Part shown: positions 44,479 to 53,867 of the stretch, one piece after another
Position numbering within the stretch: the first letter of the stretch is position 1
How the letters are laid out: every line of letters begins with the position of its first letter
Assembly (NCBI GenBank): GCA_037718865.1
Contig: JBBJMP010000033.1
Span: 1-57,501, forward strand
Source: JADCRZ01 sp037718865
GTDB taxonomy: Bacteria; Bacteroidota; Bacteroidia; Chitinophagales; Chitinophagaceae
DNA length: 57,501 nucleotides
Reading direction: 5' to 3'
Notes under the pieces: generated by a model
What the model was told of the DNA's origin: nothing
The model's input: only the letters and a program-made list of their open reading frames with translations
The model's database searches: none
Made by a program: the position numbers and the translations under genes

Positions 44479-45482
44479 CCTACGCAGGTAAGCACTAAAC
44501 CTTCCTGCAGATTCTTATCTGTCAACACTTCATTCAGGCTCATAATTACTTTCCCCATTACACAACGTGCAATGCAGGTAGAACACCTTCCGCCCCGGCA
44601 ACTGTACGGAAGTCGTATGCCATGATTTAACGCCCCCTGTAGGATGTTCATGGGATAAGATACCTCAAATACATACCTGTCATCATTCCATCGCAATTTG
44701 ATAACCTTGGAGGAAGTATCCGTAATCAATGGCGGAAGCGGTGGAAGCGGGTCAATGACAAAGTGTTCCTTGTGTATCTGTTCTTCGCGAAACCCCATCA
44801 ACCTGAGCACAAACCGTGACATCCGCATAAGAGGGTAGGGGCCACAAATATAAAATTCCCTGAAACGGGAAGGTCCGGCATGGGCCGATATTAAACGCTC
44901 CAGTAAACTGTTGTTCAGTCTCCGGGGAAAATGCTTTTTTCCGGTTGGGTTGCTCAGCAGGTTAATGTTTACGAATCGTGACGAAAACCGGTGTTGAAGA
45001 GATTCTATATCTTCTTTCAAAATTATTTTTGTTTCATCCCTGTTTTGGCAGATGAGCACCACCCTTGATTGAGGCTCTTTAAATAAGGCCTTTTTTATTA
45101 GTGAATAGATAGGGCTGATGCCGCTGCCGGCAGCAATAAAAAACAGCGTTCTTTCCTCAGACGACTCAATATCCAACGTAAATCGTCCCGAAGGCGGGAG
45201 GGAAGTCAGCACGTCGCCTGACTTTAGGTGATCGATAAGATACCTGCTGATTTCTCCATTCACCCGTCTTTTTATAATTACAGACAGGTTTTCATCAACG
45301 CCGGGTGTCGATGTGATCGAATACGAGCGGCGGACTTCCTTCCCATGATGGTCAATCAGGAAAGTAAAAAATTGGCCGGCTTCATAGTGAACCGGCCTGT
45401 TGTCTGCTTCCTCCAGGTAAACAAGAATCGCATCTCCGGCAGCGAGGTCTATCCTGGTTATTTTCAGCCGGAGCAAGTCCAT
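44445..45482 (-). CDS. Ferredoxin-type flavodoxin reductase (2Fe-2S, FAD, NAD)
   Basis: The 345-residue protein is a three-domain oxidoreductase resembling PaaE/HmpX. FAD domain (about 1-105): KEVRRSYSITSTPG (RxYS). NAD domain (about 110-240): LFFIAAGSGISPIYSLIKKA and FYICGPYPLMR. C-terminal [2Fe-2S] ferredoxin domain (about 255-345): YSCRGGRCSTCIARC with the fourth Cys in VLTCVGYAETD. It should move electrons from NAD(P)H through FAD to the iron-sulfur cluster and to an unknown acceptor. No oxygenase subunits lie nearby. The 3' end overlaps cdd by 34 bp, tail to tail. Confidence 0.92.
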   Translation of the reverse strand: MDLLRLKITRIDLAAGDAILVYLEEADNRPVHYEAGQFFTFLIDHHGKEVRRSYSITSTPGVDENLSVIIKRRVNGEISRYLIDHLKSGDVLTSLPPSGRFTLDIESSEERTLFFIAAGSGISPIYSLIKKALFKEPQSRVVLICQNRDETKIILKEDIESLQHRFSSRFVNINLLSNPTGKKHFPRRLNNSLLERLISAHAGPSRFREFYICGPYPLMRMSRFVLRLMGFREEQIHKEHFVIDPLPPLPPLITDTSSKVIKLRWNDDRYVFEVSYPMNILQGALNHGIRLPYSCRGGRCSTCIARCVMGKVIMSLNEVLTDKNLQEGLVLTCVGYAETDLELEL

Positions 45483-45500
45483 GTCGGTTAATCGTTAATG

Positions 45501-46016
45501 TTATACTAACTGCTGGTACAAAAAATAATTTTCCTCATCATAACATACAAATATTACTTCTTCCAGGCTGCTACTTTGGCTTATAAATGATTTTGTTGTG
45601 CTGATGGCAATGCTGGCGGCTTCTTTCTTGGGATAACCATAGATTCCGGTACTGATATTCGGAAAAGCGATGGATGTTAATCCATGATCAACGGCTAGCT
45701 GAAGTGAATTGCGATAGGCATCAGCCAGTAGCACGGGCTCGTTCGCGGTTCCGCCCCGATACACAGGACCAACCGTATGGATAACATATTTTGCTTTCAG
45801 GTTTCCGCCGCTGGTGATCACTGCCCCGCCCGGGGGACAACCCCCTGTTTCATTTCGGATCTTCTTGCATTCTTCAAGAATAACAGGCCCTCCGGCCCGG
45901 TGTATTGCGCCATCTACGCCGCCGCCGCCAAGCAACGAAGAGTTAGCGGCATTAACAATCGCATCTACACCTAGTTTTGTAATATCCCCTTTACGAACGC
46001 TGATCGTGGTTGCCAT
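45501..46016 (-). CDS. Macrodomain protein (O-acetyl-ADP-ribose deacetylase type)
   Basis: The 171-residue protein is one complete macrodomain. The ADP-ribose-binding loops are VDAIVNAANSSLLGGGGVDGAIH (about 18-40) and SIAFPNISTGIYGYPKKEAA (about 114-133). It belongs to the MacroD/YmdB branch that removes acetyl from O-acetyl-ADP-ribose or ADP-ribose from acidic residues. The start ATG is preceded by no visible Shine-Dalgarno. It is 18 bp behind the ferredoxin-type reductase, and the two may be one transcript; no functional link is known. Confidence 0.93.
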   Translation of the reverse strand: MATTISVRKGDITKLGVDAIVNAANSSLLGGGGVDGAIHRAGGPVILEECKKIRNETGGCPPGGAVITSGGNLKAKYVIHTVGPVYRGGTANEPVLLADAYRNSLQLAVDHGLTSIAFPNISTGIYGYPKKEAASIAISTTKSFISQSSSLEEVIFVCYDEENYFLYQQLV

Positions 46017-46058
46017 GCGCTTGTTTTAAATGGATTCAAACTTAATAAAATCCGTTCA

Positions 46059-46097
46059 TTAACCACAAAGAAAAGGAAAGGGAAACTTCGTGGTTAA
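46059..46097. repeat. Short hairpin of the CACAAAG family
   Basis: TTAACCAC (46059-46066) pairs with GTGGTTAA (46090-46097), and the CACAAAG word after the left arm is shared with the repeat at 37555-37795. It lies between the divergent macrodomain and Gfo/Idh/MocA genes. Confidence 0.6.
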
Positions 46098-46185
46098 AAT
46101 AAAGAATGTTCTGATGTTGAATTAAAATGTAACGTGTTTGATCATAATTCACCAGTTCTTCCTAACTTAAAAAAAAATTTGACAT

Positions 46186-47622
46186 ATGAATCACGCTTCA
46201 AATAACGGATCCAGGCGTAATTTTATCCGCAACGCCTCACTGGCAGCGACCGGTTTTTTTATCGTGCCCAGGCATGTTTTGGGACGCGGCTTTGTAGCGC
46301 CAAGTGATAAACTGAATATCGCCGGTATCGGAGCCGGCGGTAAGGGCCAGAGCGACATCGCAAACTTTTTTAAATCGGGCAATGCCAATATCGTTGCACT
46401 TTGTGATGTCGACGATCGTTCGTCCGTAAAATCCAGGACTAGTTTTCCGGATGCTAAATACTACAAGGATTTCAGGGAGATGCTTGACAAGGAACAGAAG
46501 AATATTGATGCGGTTTCCGTATCGACACCTGACCATTCACATGCTGTAGCAGCCCTGGCAGCCATGCAATTGGGCAAACATGTATATGTTCAGAAACCGC
46601 TGACGCATGACATTTATGAAGCCAGGGTCTTAACCGAGGCGGCACATCGTTATAAGGTGGTGACACAGATGGGTAACCAGGGTTCGTCCGGCGATGGAGT
46701 ACGCACCATGCAGGAGTGGTATAAAGCGGGGCTGATCGGAGATGCACATACCATCCGTTGCTGGACCAACCGTCCCGTATGGCCGCAAGGAATAGGTGCA
46801 CCCACTGAGAAAGAAGAGGTACCCAAAGAACTGGACTGGAACCTGTGGCTGGGCCCTACCCAGTTTCACGACTACCATAAGACCTATGTGCCGTTTAGCT
46901 GGCGTGGTTTCTGGGCTTTTGGAACGGGTGCCCTGGGCGATATGGGATGCCATATCATTGACCCTGCCTTTAAGGTGGTCGGCCTCGGATATCCTTCCGA
47001 GGTGGAATGCAGCGTAGCCGATATGTATGAAACCATGTGGAAGCCGGCCTATCACCCGGAAAGCTGCCCTCCGGCTTCTTCTATCAAATTAAAATTTCCA
47101 GGGAAGAACGGCAAGCCGGATGTTAAGCTTACCTGGATGGATGGAAACATCCGCCCTGAACGCCCCGACGAATTAGGTCCTGACGAACCGATGGGTAATG
47201 CTGACGGTGGGGCAATCATTGAAGGCACCAAAGGTAAAATGATGTGTGGATGTTATGGAGCAAACCCTACACTGTTGCCTACTTCAAAAACCAAAGATAT
47301 AAAGGTGCCCCAGACCATTGAAAGAGTTCCTGGTGGACAGGAAGGGCACTATGCGCAATGGGTAAATGCCTGTATTGCGGGATATGGAAAGGGTAAAACC
47401 AGCTCGGATTTTGATTATGCCGGTCCGCTGACAGAAACAGTGTTGTTTTCAAACCTGGCCCTGCGAAGCTGGTATCTTAAAGATTCGGCGGGCAAATTCA
47501 CAGGAAGAAAAAAGATCCTGTGGGATGCCGCCAACATGAAAGTGACCAATTATGATGAAGCCAACCAGTTCATCAAAAGGGAGTACAGGGATGGCTACAG
47601 CCTTAAGTATAAAACGATGTAA
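46186..47622 (+). CDS. Tat-exported Gfo/Idh/MocA family oxidoreductase
   Basis: The 478-residue protein starts with a twin-arginine signal (SRRNFIRNASLAATGFFIVP, about 9-28), so it is exported folded with its NAD(P). The Rossmann domain (about 40-170) has IAGIGAGGKG (about 46-55), VALCDVDD, and the family's EKP-like block YVQKPLTHD. The C-terminal domain (about 180-440) contains LGDMGCHIIDPAF. Such exported members act on sugars or glycosidic bonds in Bacteroidota periplasm. Two Cys-containing blocks (CPPASSIKLKF) are present. It is divergent from the macrodomain gene and ends at a strong hairpin terminator. Confidence 0.94.
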   Translation: MNHASNNGSRRNFIRNASLAATGFFIVPRHVLGRGFVAPSDKLNIAGIGAGGKGQSDIANFFKSGNANIVALCDVDDRSSVKSRTSFPDAKYYKDFREMLDKEQKNIDAVSVSTPDHSHAVAALAAMQLGKHVYVQKPLTHDIYEARVLTEAAHRYKVVTQMGNQGSSGDGVRTMQEWYKAGLIGDAHTIRCWTNRPVWPQGIGAPTEKEEVPKELDWNLWLGPTQFHDYHKTYVPFSWRGFWAFGTGALGDMGCHIIDPAFKVVGLGYPSEVECSVADMYETMWKPAYHPESCPPASSIKLKFPGKNGKPDVKLTWMDGNIRPERPDELGPDEPMGNADGGAIIEGTKGKMMCGCYGANPTLLPTSKTKDIKVPQTIERVPGGQEGHYAQWVNACIAGYGKGKTSSDFDYAGPLTETVLFSNLALRSWYLKDSAGKFTGRKKILWDAANMKVTNYDEANQFIKREYRDGYSLKYKTM

Positions 47623-47642
47623 AAACAGGCACCAAATGACTA

Positions 47643-47674
47643 ACCCATAAGGCCATTACCTTATGGGTTTTTTT
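47643..47674. terminator. Rho-independent terminator of the Gfo/Idh/MocA gene
   Basis: CCCATAAGG (47644-47652) pairs with CCTTATGGG (47659-47667), a 9 bp stem with a 6-base loop followed by seven T residues. It sits 20 bp after the plus-strand stop and overlaps the 3' end of the convergent transglutaminase-like gene. Confidence 0.85.
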
Positions 47675-48554
47675 CTGCGGGTGCATCAAGCAGTACTGCA
47701 AGCTGAAGAAGCTCCGTTTGTTTATAACGGTTGCGGTCGTCGCTGAAACATTTTGAAAATTCTTCAAGCAGGTATTGAATGATCCGCTGGTTATTCATTG
47801 GCCTGAAATAAGACGAAGTAGGAGGTACTGACATTCTCCGGAAATAGGTTTCCACATCTTTATGCGTAAATATCTGGCCGCTCATCGGATCGATGTAAAA
47901 CTGGATCTTATTCGGTGGATTGTCAGGGAGATCTTCCCAGACGCCGGTACCCTGGTCAAAGAAACCCAAAATAAACTGCCTTGGTATATTAATGGCGTGT
48001 ATAGGTACATTAAGCAGTTCGCTCATAATCAGGTAAAGAATGCCGTTGCTTATCGAGTTGCCACGTTTGGTATCCAACACCTTGTTGAGCAGAAAATCAT
48101 TCGGATCCTTGTATGATATTTCAACGCCCTTGAGGTTGTAATAGCTGTACAAGATAGTGGTTATTACGTTGGTCTGTTCCAGTGAAGTAAGGTAACTGTT
48201 CAGCTCCAGCCATATGTTCCGGCGTATTTTTTCAATCTCCTGCATGACAGTAGAAATCACCAGTTCCGGATATTGAAATTTGGCGACAAGTAACGAGCCC
48301 ATGAGAAGGTCAGGTTCAGGCTGATTCTTCCATTGTATCAGCTCTGCCGTAAGGTCTCGTAAATGCAACCGATGGATGAGCATCTCGATTCTTTCCTGTA
48401 CTTCTTCGTCAGGGGTATTTTCCCAGAGGTCCTCCAGGTTAGGAATGATGTGCTTGCCGAAAGAAACTATGCGATCGCTAACGGTAGTAAATACTTCGTT
48501 ATCCGGATCGTCAATTAAATGAAAAAGGGCTGATATTTCTCGCGTTTCTACCAT
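47661..48554 (-). CDS. SirB1-like transglutaminase-fold protein
   Basis: The ATG at 48554 (MVETREISALFHLIDDPD) gives 297 residues; an upstream in-frame ATG at 48713 adds a poorly conserved hydrophobic leader and is not preferred. Residues 1-110 are helical. The core (about 120-200) has LNKVLDTKRGNSISNGILYLIMS, where the transglutaminase-type Cys is replaced by Ser-Asn-Gly, then VPIHAINIPRQFILGFFD and the C-terminal region RMSVPPTSSYFRPMNN. SirB1/YchA relatives lack a proven activity. It converges on the Gfo/Idh/MocA gene. Confidence 0.85.
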   Translation of the reverse strand: MVETREISALFHLIDDPDNEVFTTVSDRIVSFGKHIIPNLEDLWENTPDEEVQERIEMLIHRLHLRDLTAELIQWKNQPEPDLLMGSLLVAKFQYPELVISTVMQEIEKIRRNIWLELNSYLTSLEQTNVITTILYSYYNLKGVEISYKDPNDFLLNKVLDTKRGNSISNGILYLIMSELLNVPIHAINIPRQFILGFFDQGTGVWEDLPDNPPNKIQFYIDPMSGQIFTHKDVETYFRRMSVPPTSSYFRPMNNQRIIQYLLEEFSKCFSDDRNRYKQTELLQLAVLLDAPAEKNP

Positions 48555-48825
48555 ACTTCCAATACCATCATTAATATACGACACAACAGAAAAAAAGGTT
48601 GTAAATATAATGCAAAATAAATTTCGTGCTAACTGATGAATATGGGAAGGCAAACTTATCCACAGATGTGAATAGATGTGCGGATTTGCGAATGGAGGAA
48701 AATCGGACTGCACAGATTCAGGAGTAGAGACGAACGTGCAAATGTGCTAATAAATGCCATAGAACAGGAATGTAGATCACTACTAAACTTTCTCATTCGC
48801 TCATTCGCACACCCGCACATTTTTC

Positions 48826-51168
48826 TTACGCTTTCTTCCGCCTGGCCATTTTCTTCGGCGGATTCGCTTTTACTTCTTCAATGATGGCTTTCACTTCCTC
48901 CACTGTGAGGTCATTGGCGTTGTCCTGCCTTTCCTTAGGGAGTTTAAAGTTGCGGAGGCCCTGTTTAATATAAGGGCCGTAGGGGCCTTTTAACAACTGG
49001 ATTTTTTCTTTTTCAAAAACCTTGATGGTCCTTTCATCTTTTGCGGTACGCTTCTCACTAATGATGGGCATGGCCTCTTCGAGCGAGATGGTATAAGGAT
49101 CATATTCCTTGCCCAAAGAATAAAATTTCTTGTCGTGAGCTATGTAGGGGCCAAACCTGCCTATGCTTACAGATACGTCCTCCTCTTCGAACTGTCCGAG
49201 GTTACGGGGGAGCTTGAAAAGTTCCATGGCTTCGTCCCGGGTGATCGTTTCAATGCTTTGTGCTGCTTTTAATTTGGCGAAACGCGGTTTCTCTTCGTCA
49301 TTTACATCACCAATCTGCACCATAGGTCCGTAACGTCCCATGCGGGCACTGATCTTTTTACCGGTAGCTTCTTCAACACCCAGTTCCCGCTCTCCTTTTA
49401 TGCGTTCCGCATTTTCGATCGTATTATCAATATCCTTTTTAAATGGAAGATAGAAATCATCAATCATGGAGCTCCACTTGATCTTGCCGTTGGCTACTTC
49501 ATCGAACTCGCCTTCTATTTTGGCCGTAAACCCGTAATCCATCACATCCTTGAAATACAGGCTAAGGAAATCTGTGACTACCAGGCCCAGGTCGGTCGGA
49601 AAAAGTTTCGACTTTTCGGCGCCGGTGTTTTCTGAACCTGTTTCTTTGGAAACGATGCCGTCTTTCAACCTGATGATGCCAAACTCCCTTTTAATGCCTT
49701 CTTTATCTCTCTTTTCTACATATCCCCTTTTTAATATTGTTGAGATGGTAGGTGCATAGGTAGACGGGCGCCCTATTCCCAGTTCCTCCAGTTTCTTTAC
49801 CAGGGAAGCTTCCGTATACCTCGGAGCCGGTCGGGAAAACCGCTCCGTAGCCTTCATTTCTTTCAACGGCAGTGATTGGCCCACGGTCAACGGTGGCAAC
49901 ATGCCTTCCGCAGCCTCATCATCGGCCAGTTCTTCCTCATCCCTGTCCTCAATATATACTTTTAAAAAGCCGTCAAACTTCAGTACTTCTCCCTGGGCGG
50001 TAAGGTCTTCTTTATTGGTAGAGATAGTGATTTTTGCCGTTGTTTTTTCCAATTCGGCATCCGCCATCTGTGAAGCTATGGTACGTTTCCAAATCAGTTC
50101 ATACAAACGCCTGGTATCCGCATCCTCGACCGTATTGTTTTCCATATAGGTAGGCCGGATGGCCTCATGGGCCTCCTGGGCCGATTCATTTTTGTTCTTG
50201 TATTTGCGGATCTTTACATAACGGTTTCCAAACTGGTTATTGATCTGTGCTTCTACGTTTTGAACCGCAGTTTCACTAAGACTCACACTATCGGTCCTCA
50301 TGTACGAGATCTTTCCGCTTTCATAGAGTTTTTGGGCAAGGAGCATGGTCTTACTCACTGAATAGCCAAATTTGCGTGAAGCTTCCTGTTGCAGTGTTGA
50401 AGTGGTGAATGGGGCCGCGGGCGTCTTTTTTGCGGGCTTGACCTGGATATCTCTCACCGAATAGGTGGCGCCGATGCATGATGTTAAAAAATCTTCAGCT
50501 TTGGAGGAGGAAGCGTATTTGCTACCCTCGGCTTTGAACATGACCTGCTTTTCGTTCAGGTCTTTGGCCGTAAATAACGCTTCCACACGGAATGAGCTGA
50601 CCGTGGAAAAGTTATTGATCTCTCTTTCCCTTTCCGCGATCAATCTCACCGCTACGCTTTGAACACGGCCCGCACTCAGGTTGTTTCGCATACTCATCTT
50701 CCGCCATAATACCGGACTTAGCTCGAAGCCTACAATCCGGTCAAGGATGCGCCGGGCCTGTTGCGCATTCACCAGGTCCATATTTAATAAGCGGGGATTC
50801 CGGACAGCGTTTTCAATAGCGGGCTTGGTGATCTCGTGAAAAACGATTCGCTTGGTCGTGTTGGGGTCCAGTCCCAATACTTCACATAAATGCCAGCTGA
50901 TGGCTTCACCTTCCCGATCCTCATCCGTTGCCAGCCATACTTCTCCTGATTTTTTCGCCAGTCCCTTCAGCTCCTTTACTACTTTTTCCTTATCTTCCGG
51001 AACTTTGTATCGTGGCTTATAATTGTTTTTAAGGTCGATCCCCATGTCATCCTTTTCCAGATCGCGGATATGACCGTAGCAACTCTTCACTTCAAAATCT
51101 TCCCCCAGTATTTTTTCGATTGTTCTTGCTTTCGCAGGGCTTTCCACTATCAATAAATTCTTCGCCAT
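48826..51168 (-). CDS. topA: DNA topoisomerase I
   Basis: The 780-residue enzyme relaxes negative supercoils. The Toprim domain (about 3-115) has LIVESPAKARTIEKILG and the metal site TDEDREGE (81-88); the catalytic Tyr289 lies in GKISYMRTDS. The C terminus holds several TopC repeats of the G-R-Y/F-G-P-Y/M type (GRYGPMVQIG, GRFGPYIAHD, GPYGPYIKQG) without zinc-binding Cys, and a Lys/Arg-rich tail (KKMARRKKA). This is the standard Bacteroidota form. It is a single minus-strand gene with pxpB divergent upstream. Confidence 0.98.
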   Translation of the reverse strand: MAKNLLIVESPAKARTIEKILGEDFEVKSCYGHIRDLEKDDMGIDLKNNYKPRYKVPEDKEKVVKELKGLAKKSGEVWLATDEDREGEAISWHLCEVLGLDPNTTKRIVFHEITKPAIENAVRNPRLLNMDLVNAQQARRILDRIVGFELSPVLWRKMSMRNNLSAGRVQSVAVRLIAEREREINNFSTVSSFRVEALFTAKDLNEKQVMFKAEGSKYASSSKAEDFLTSCIGATYSVRDIQVKPAKKTPAAPFTTSTLQQEASRKFGYSVSKTMLLAQKLYESGKISYMRTDSVSLSETAVQNVEAQINNQFGNRYVKIRKYKNKNESAQEAHEAIRPTYMENNTVEDADTRRLYELIWKRTIASQMADAELEKTTAKITISTNKEDLTAQGEVLKFDGFLKVYIEDRDEEELADDEAAEGMLPPLTVGQSLPLKEMKATERFSRPAPRYTEASLVKKLEELGIGRPSTYAPTISTILKRGYVEKRDKEGIKREFGIIRLKDGIVSKETGSENTGAEKSKLFPTDLGLVVTDFLSLYFKDVMDYGFTAKIEGEFDEVANGKIKWSSMIDDFYLPFKKDIDNTIENAERIKGERELGVEEATGKKISARMGRYGPMVQIGDVNDEEKPRFAKLKAAQSIETITRDEAMELFKLPRNLGQFEEEDVSVSIGRFGPYIAHDKKFYSLGKEYDPYTISLEEAMPIISEKRTAKDERTIKVFEKEKIQLLKGPYGPYIKQGLRNFKLPKERQDNANDLTVEEVKAIIEEVKANPPKKMARRKKA

Positions 51169-51372
51169 AGGATGATTGTTGTATTATTTTATTACCCAAC
51201 TTATCAAAATCGTGTTCAGGCAATTGGTTCTTGCCGTGCAATTTTAACGTATAACATTGAAATTAAAAAATCCGGCCTTAATGGTCGCCTCAGCGTAGCG
51301 AACTGAAAGATGTGTATTGCTACCGTCCTGCTGCACTATTTTACTTCGTATTTCGTACTTTGTACCACTTAC

Positions 51373-52095
51373 ATGAATTCAGAAAATCAATATACAGTCT
51401 ACGCCATTGGTGATTCAGCCATAACTTTCGATATGGGAAATATCATCAGTGAGGAGTTGAATAATAAAGTAATGGCCATGGCTGACTGGTTGCGCAAAAA
51501 CCCATTTGAAGGTTTAAAAGATCTTATCACTGCTTACGGTTCAGTCACTGTTGTATATGATGCGCCTGCCATACACGTGAAATATAAATTACAGACAACG
51601 GTCTTCGAGTTCGTCAGGCAAAATCTTTATTCGGCCTATCAATCATCTTCCGTGGTTGAAAAAACGAACGACCTGGTAAGGATACCGGTATGTTATGACC
51701 TCTCGTTTGGTTACGACCTGGAATTCGTCGCCAATGATAAGCGGTTAACCATCGACGATATAATCAGGTTACATACAGAAAGAACTTACCGTGTTTATAT
51801 GATCGGCTTCTTACCCGGTTTTGCCTATATGGCGAAAACAGACGAAAGGCTGACGGTTTCCCGGAAGAAAGTGCCGAGGCAAGTGGTTGATGCCGGCTCT
51901 GTAGGATTAGCCGGTAATCAAACCGGTATTTACCCGCTGAACTCGCCGGGTGGATGGCAGATCATTGGCAGAACGCCAGTCGCATTGTTCGTTAAAGACA
52001 ATGAGAAATTCTCACTGTTGAAACCAGGGAACTATGTAGAGTTCTATCCGATAACACTCAACGAGTATGAACGAATAAGCCAACCGGAAAACTAA
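51373..52095 (+). CDS. pxpB: 5-oxoprolinase subunit PxpB
   Basis: The ATG at 51373 (MNSENQYTVYAIGDSAITF) gives 240 residues; an ATG 63 bp upstream encodes an unlikely hydrophobic leader. KipI/AHS1 family blocks are visible: IPVCYDLSFGYDLEFV, FLPGFAYMAKTDERL, SVGLAGNQTGIYPLNSPGGW and IIGRTP. With PxpA and PxpC it forms the ATP-dependent prokaryotic 5-oxoprolinase, which turns pyroglutamate into glutamate. It leads an operon pxpB-pxpC-pxpA-NRAMP with short or overlapping junctions. Confidence 0.95.
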   Translation: MNSENQYTVYAIGDSAITFDMGNIISEELNNKVMAMADWLRKNPFEGLKDLITAYGSVTVVYDAPAIHVKYKLQTTVFEFVRQNLYSAYQSSSVVEKTNDLVRIPVCYDLSFGYDLEFVANDKRLTIDDIIRLHTERTYRVYMIGFLPGFAYMAKTDERLTVSRKKVPRQVVDAGSVGLAGNQTGIYPLNSPGGWQIIGRTPVALFVKDNEKFSLLKPGNYVEFYPITLNEYERISQPEN

Positions 52096-52116
52096 AACCT
52101 AAAATTTAAATCGTTC

Positions 52117-53112
52117 ATGTCTATTCTGATCATTAAACCCGGCGTGCTTGATACTTTACAGGACCTTGGCCGTTTTGGCGGGGGAACATATGGACTGAAT
52201 CCTGGTGGTACGATGGACCGTTATGCATCCGTCATTGCAAACATGCTAACGGGCAATGACATAAACGAAGCGGTGCTGGAGATACATTTTCCGGGTCCCC
52301 AGATTTTATTCAAGCATGATGCGCTGATCTGCATTACCGGCGCAGATTTTAAACCCACCCTAAATGATGAGCCGCTGCCGGGCTGGCAGCCTGTGCTCAT
52401 CAGAAAAAACACCATCCTGCAATTTTCCGGCAAAAAGCAGGGCTCCAGCATTTACCTGGCTGTCCATGGCGGATTTGGCGGAATGCAGCAATGGTTAAAC
52501 AGCTATAGTACAAACCTTAAAGCGGGCCTCGGTGGCTGGCAGGGAAAAAAATTACAAAAAGGAGATGAGCTGAGTTTTAGGGAATCGACCAATGACCTGT
52601 CGCGACTGTTCAGGTCCGAAAGTAACTTCCAGCTGTTGCCCTGGAGGCCGGACGTGGCTCAAATGTACAGCCACCCTGAAGACATTCTTTTTATCAGGGG
52701 GAATGAATTCGAAGCCTTAACGGGTGAATCCAAAGACAATTTGCTAAAGTCGGCGTTCAGGGTCCACCCGTCTTCGGACCGGATGGGCTACCAGTTAAAA
52801 GGAAAATCGCTTTTTCGCGGGGATAGTTACGAGCTCCTCTCTTCTGCTGTTCATTTCGGCACCATCCAGCTATTACCAAACGGACAATTAATCGTTTTAA
52901 TGGCGGATCATCAAACCACCGGAGGTTATCCCAGGATAGGACATGTGATTTCTGCCCACCTGCCAAAATTTGCCCAGCTTTCGCCAGGCTCATCCCTTCG
53001 TTTTACACCTGTAGATATTGAGGCCGCTGAGCAATTGCTATTTTCACAACACCAGCAATTGCAGATTTTACAAAGAGCCTGCTCGGATCATTTAAACAGC
53101 TACTTATGCTAG
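52117..53112 (+). CDS. pxpC: 5-oxoprolinase subunit PxpC
   Basis: The 331-residue protein belongs to the KipA/AHS2 carboxyltransferase-like family: VLDTLQDLGRFGGGTYGLNPGG at the N terminus, ICITGADFKPTLNDEPLPGW, SIYLAVHGGFGG, and the C-terminal block MADHQTTGGYPRIGHVISAHLP with the catalytic-site Arg. It is the partner of PxpB in the 5-oxoprolinase complex. The stop overlaps the pxpA start by 7 bp, supporting translational coupling. Confidence 0.95.
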   Translation: MSILIIKPGVLDTLQDLGRFGGGTYGLNPGGTMDRYASVIANMLTGNDINEAVLEIHFPGPQILFKHDALICITGADFKPTLNDEPLPGWQPVLIRKNTILQFSGKKQGSSIYLAVHGGFGGMQQWLNSYSTNLKAGLGGWQGKKLQKGDELSFRESTNDLSRLFRSESNFQLLPWRPDVAQMYSHPEDILFIRGNEFEALTGESKDNLLKSAFRVHPSSDRMGYQLKGKSLFRGDSYELLSSAVHFGTIQLLPNGQLIVLMADHQTTGGYPRIGHVISAHLPKFAQLSPGSSLRFTPVDIEAAEQLLFSQHQQLQILQRACSDHLNSYLC

Positions 53113-53867
53113 CCATCGACCTGAACTGTGATATGGGTGAAACGCTGGCTGAAAAAACGTATGACCTTAAAAAAGACCTCGCCCTTTTAAATTACGTCAG
53201 TTCGGTTAACCTGGCCTGCGGATTTCATGCCGGCGACCCGCATACTATGCATAAGCTGGTAAAATCGGCCATGGAGAAAGGGAAAGCTATCGGCGCTCAT
53301 CCCGGTTACCCCGATAAAGAAAATTTCGGCAGATTGGCGATGCCTCTGGCGCCCGAAAAGATCTATGATATCATCCTCTACCAAACCGGTGCCCTGGCTG
53401 CATTCGTTCAGGTTTGCGGCGGCAGGCTTAGCCATGTAAAACCCCATGGTGCTTTGTATAATACGGCCTCCAGGGAAAAGGCTGTTGCCGATGCCATTGC
53501 CAGGGCGGTTTTTGATTTTGATAAGCGTATCATTATTTATGGGCTTTCCGGCAGTGTACTGATCGACTCGGCCCAACAACTTGGCCTGAGGACGGCCAGT
53601 GAGGCGTTTGCCGACAGGAGATACCTTGCCGATGGCTCCTTAGCTCCACGGACAGAAACAAACGCGCTGATCGAAGATATAACTGATTGCAAGCAACAGG
53701 TTTTGCAAATGGTACATGAGGGGAAAGTAACGGCACTAAATGGACTGCCCGTAGCGGTAAAGGCCGAAACCATTTGCATTCACGGTGATGGAAACTACGC
53801 ACTGCCTTTTGTGCAAACGATTTATGAAACCCTGAATCAACATCATGTCATTATCAAGCAACCCTGA
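53106..53867 (+). CDS. pxpA: 5-oxoprolinase subunit PxpA (LamB/YcsF family)
   Basis: The 253-residue protein has all LamB/YcsF motifs: IDLNCDMGET (start), NLACGFHAGDPHTM, IGAHPGYPDKENFGR, LSHVKPHGALYN, SEAFADRRYLADGSLAPR and TICIHGDGNYA at the end. It is the catalytic part of the three-subunit 5-oxoprolinase and has the usual length. It overlaps pxpC by 7 bp and the downstream transporter by 23 bp. The gene set gives a complete pyroglutamate-to-glutamate route. Confidence 0.96.
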   Translation: MLAIDLNCDMGETLAEKTYDLKKDLALLNYVSSVNLACGFHAGDPHTMHKLVKSAMEKGKAIGAHPGYPDKENFGRLAMPLAPEKIYDIILYQTGALAAFVQVCGGRLSHVKPHGALYNTASREKAVADAIARAVFDFDKRIIIYGLSGSVLIDSAQQLGLRTASEAFADRRYLADGSLAPRTETNALIEDITDCKQQVLQMVHEGKVTALNGLPVAVKAETICIHGDGNYALPFVQTIYETLNQHHVIIKQP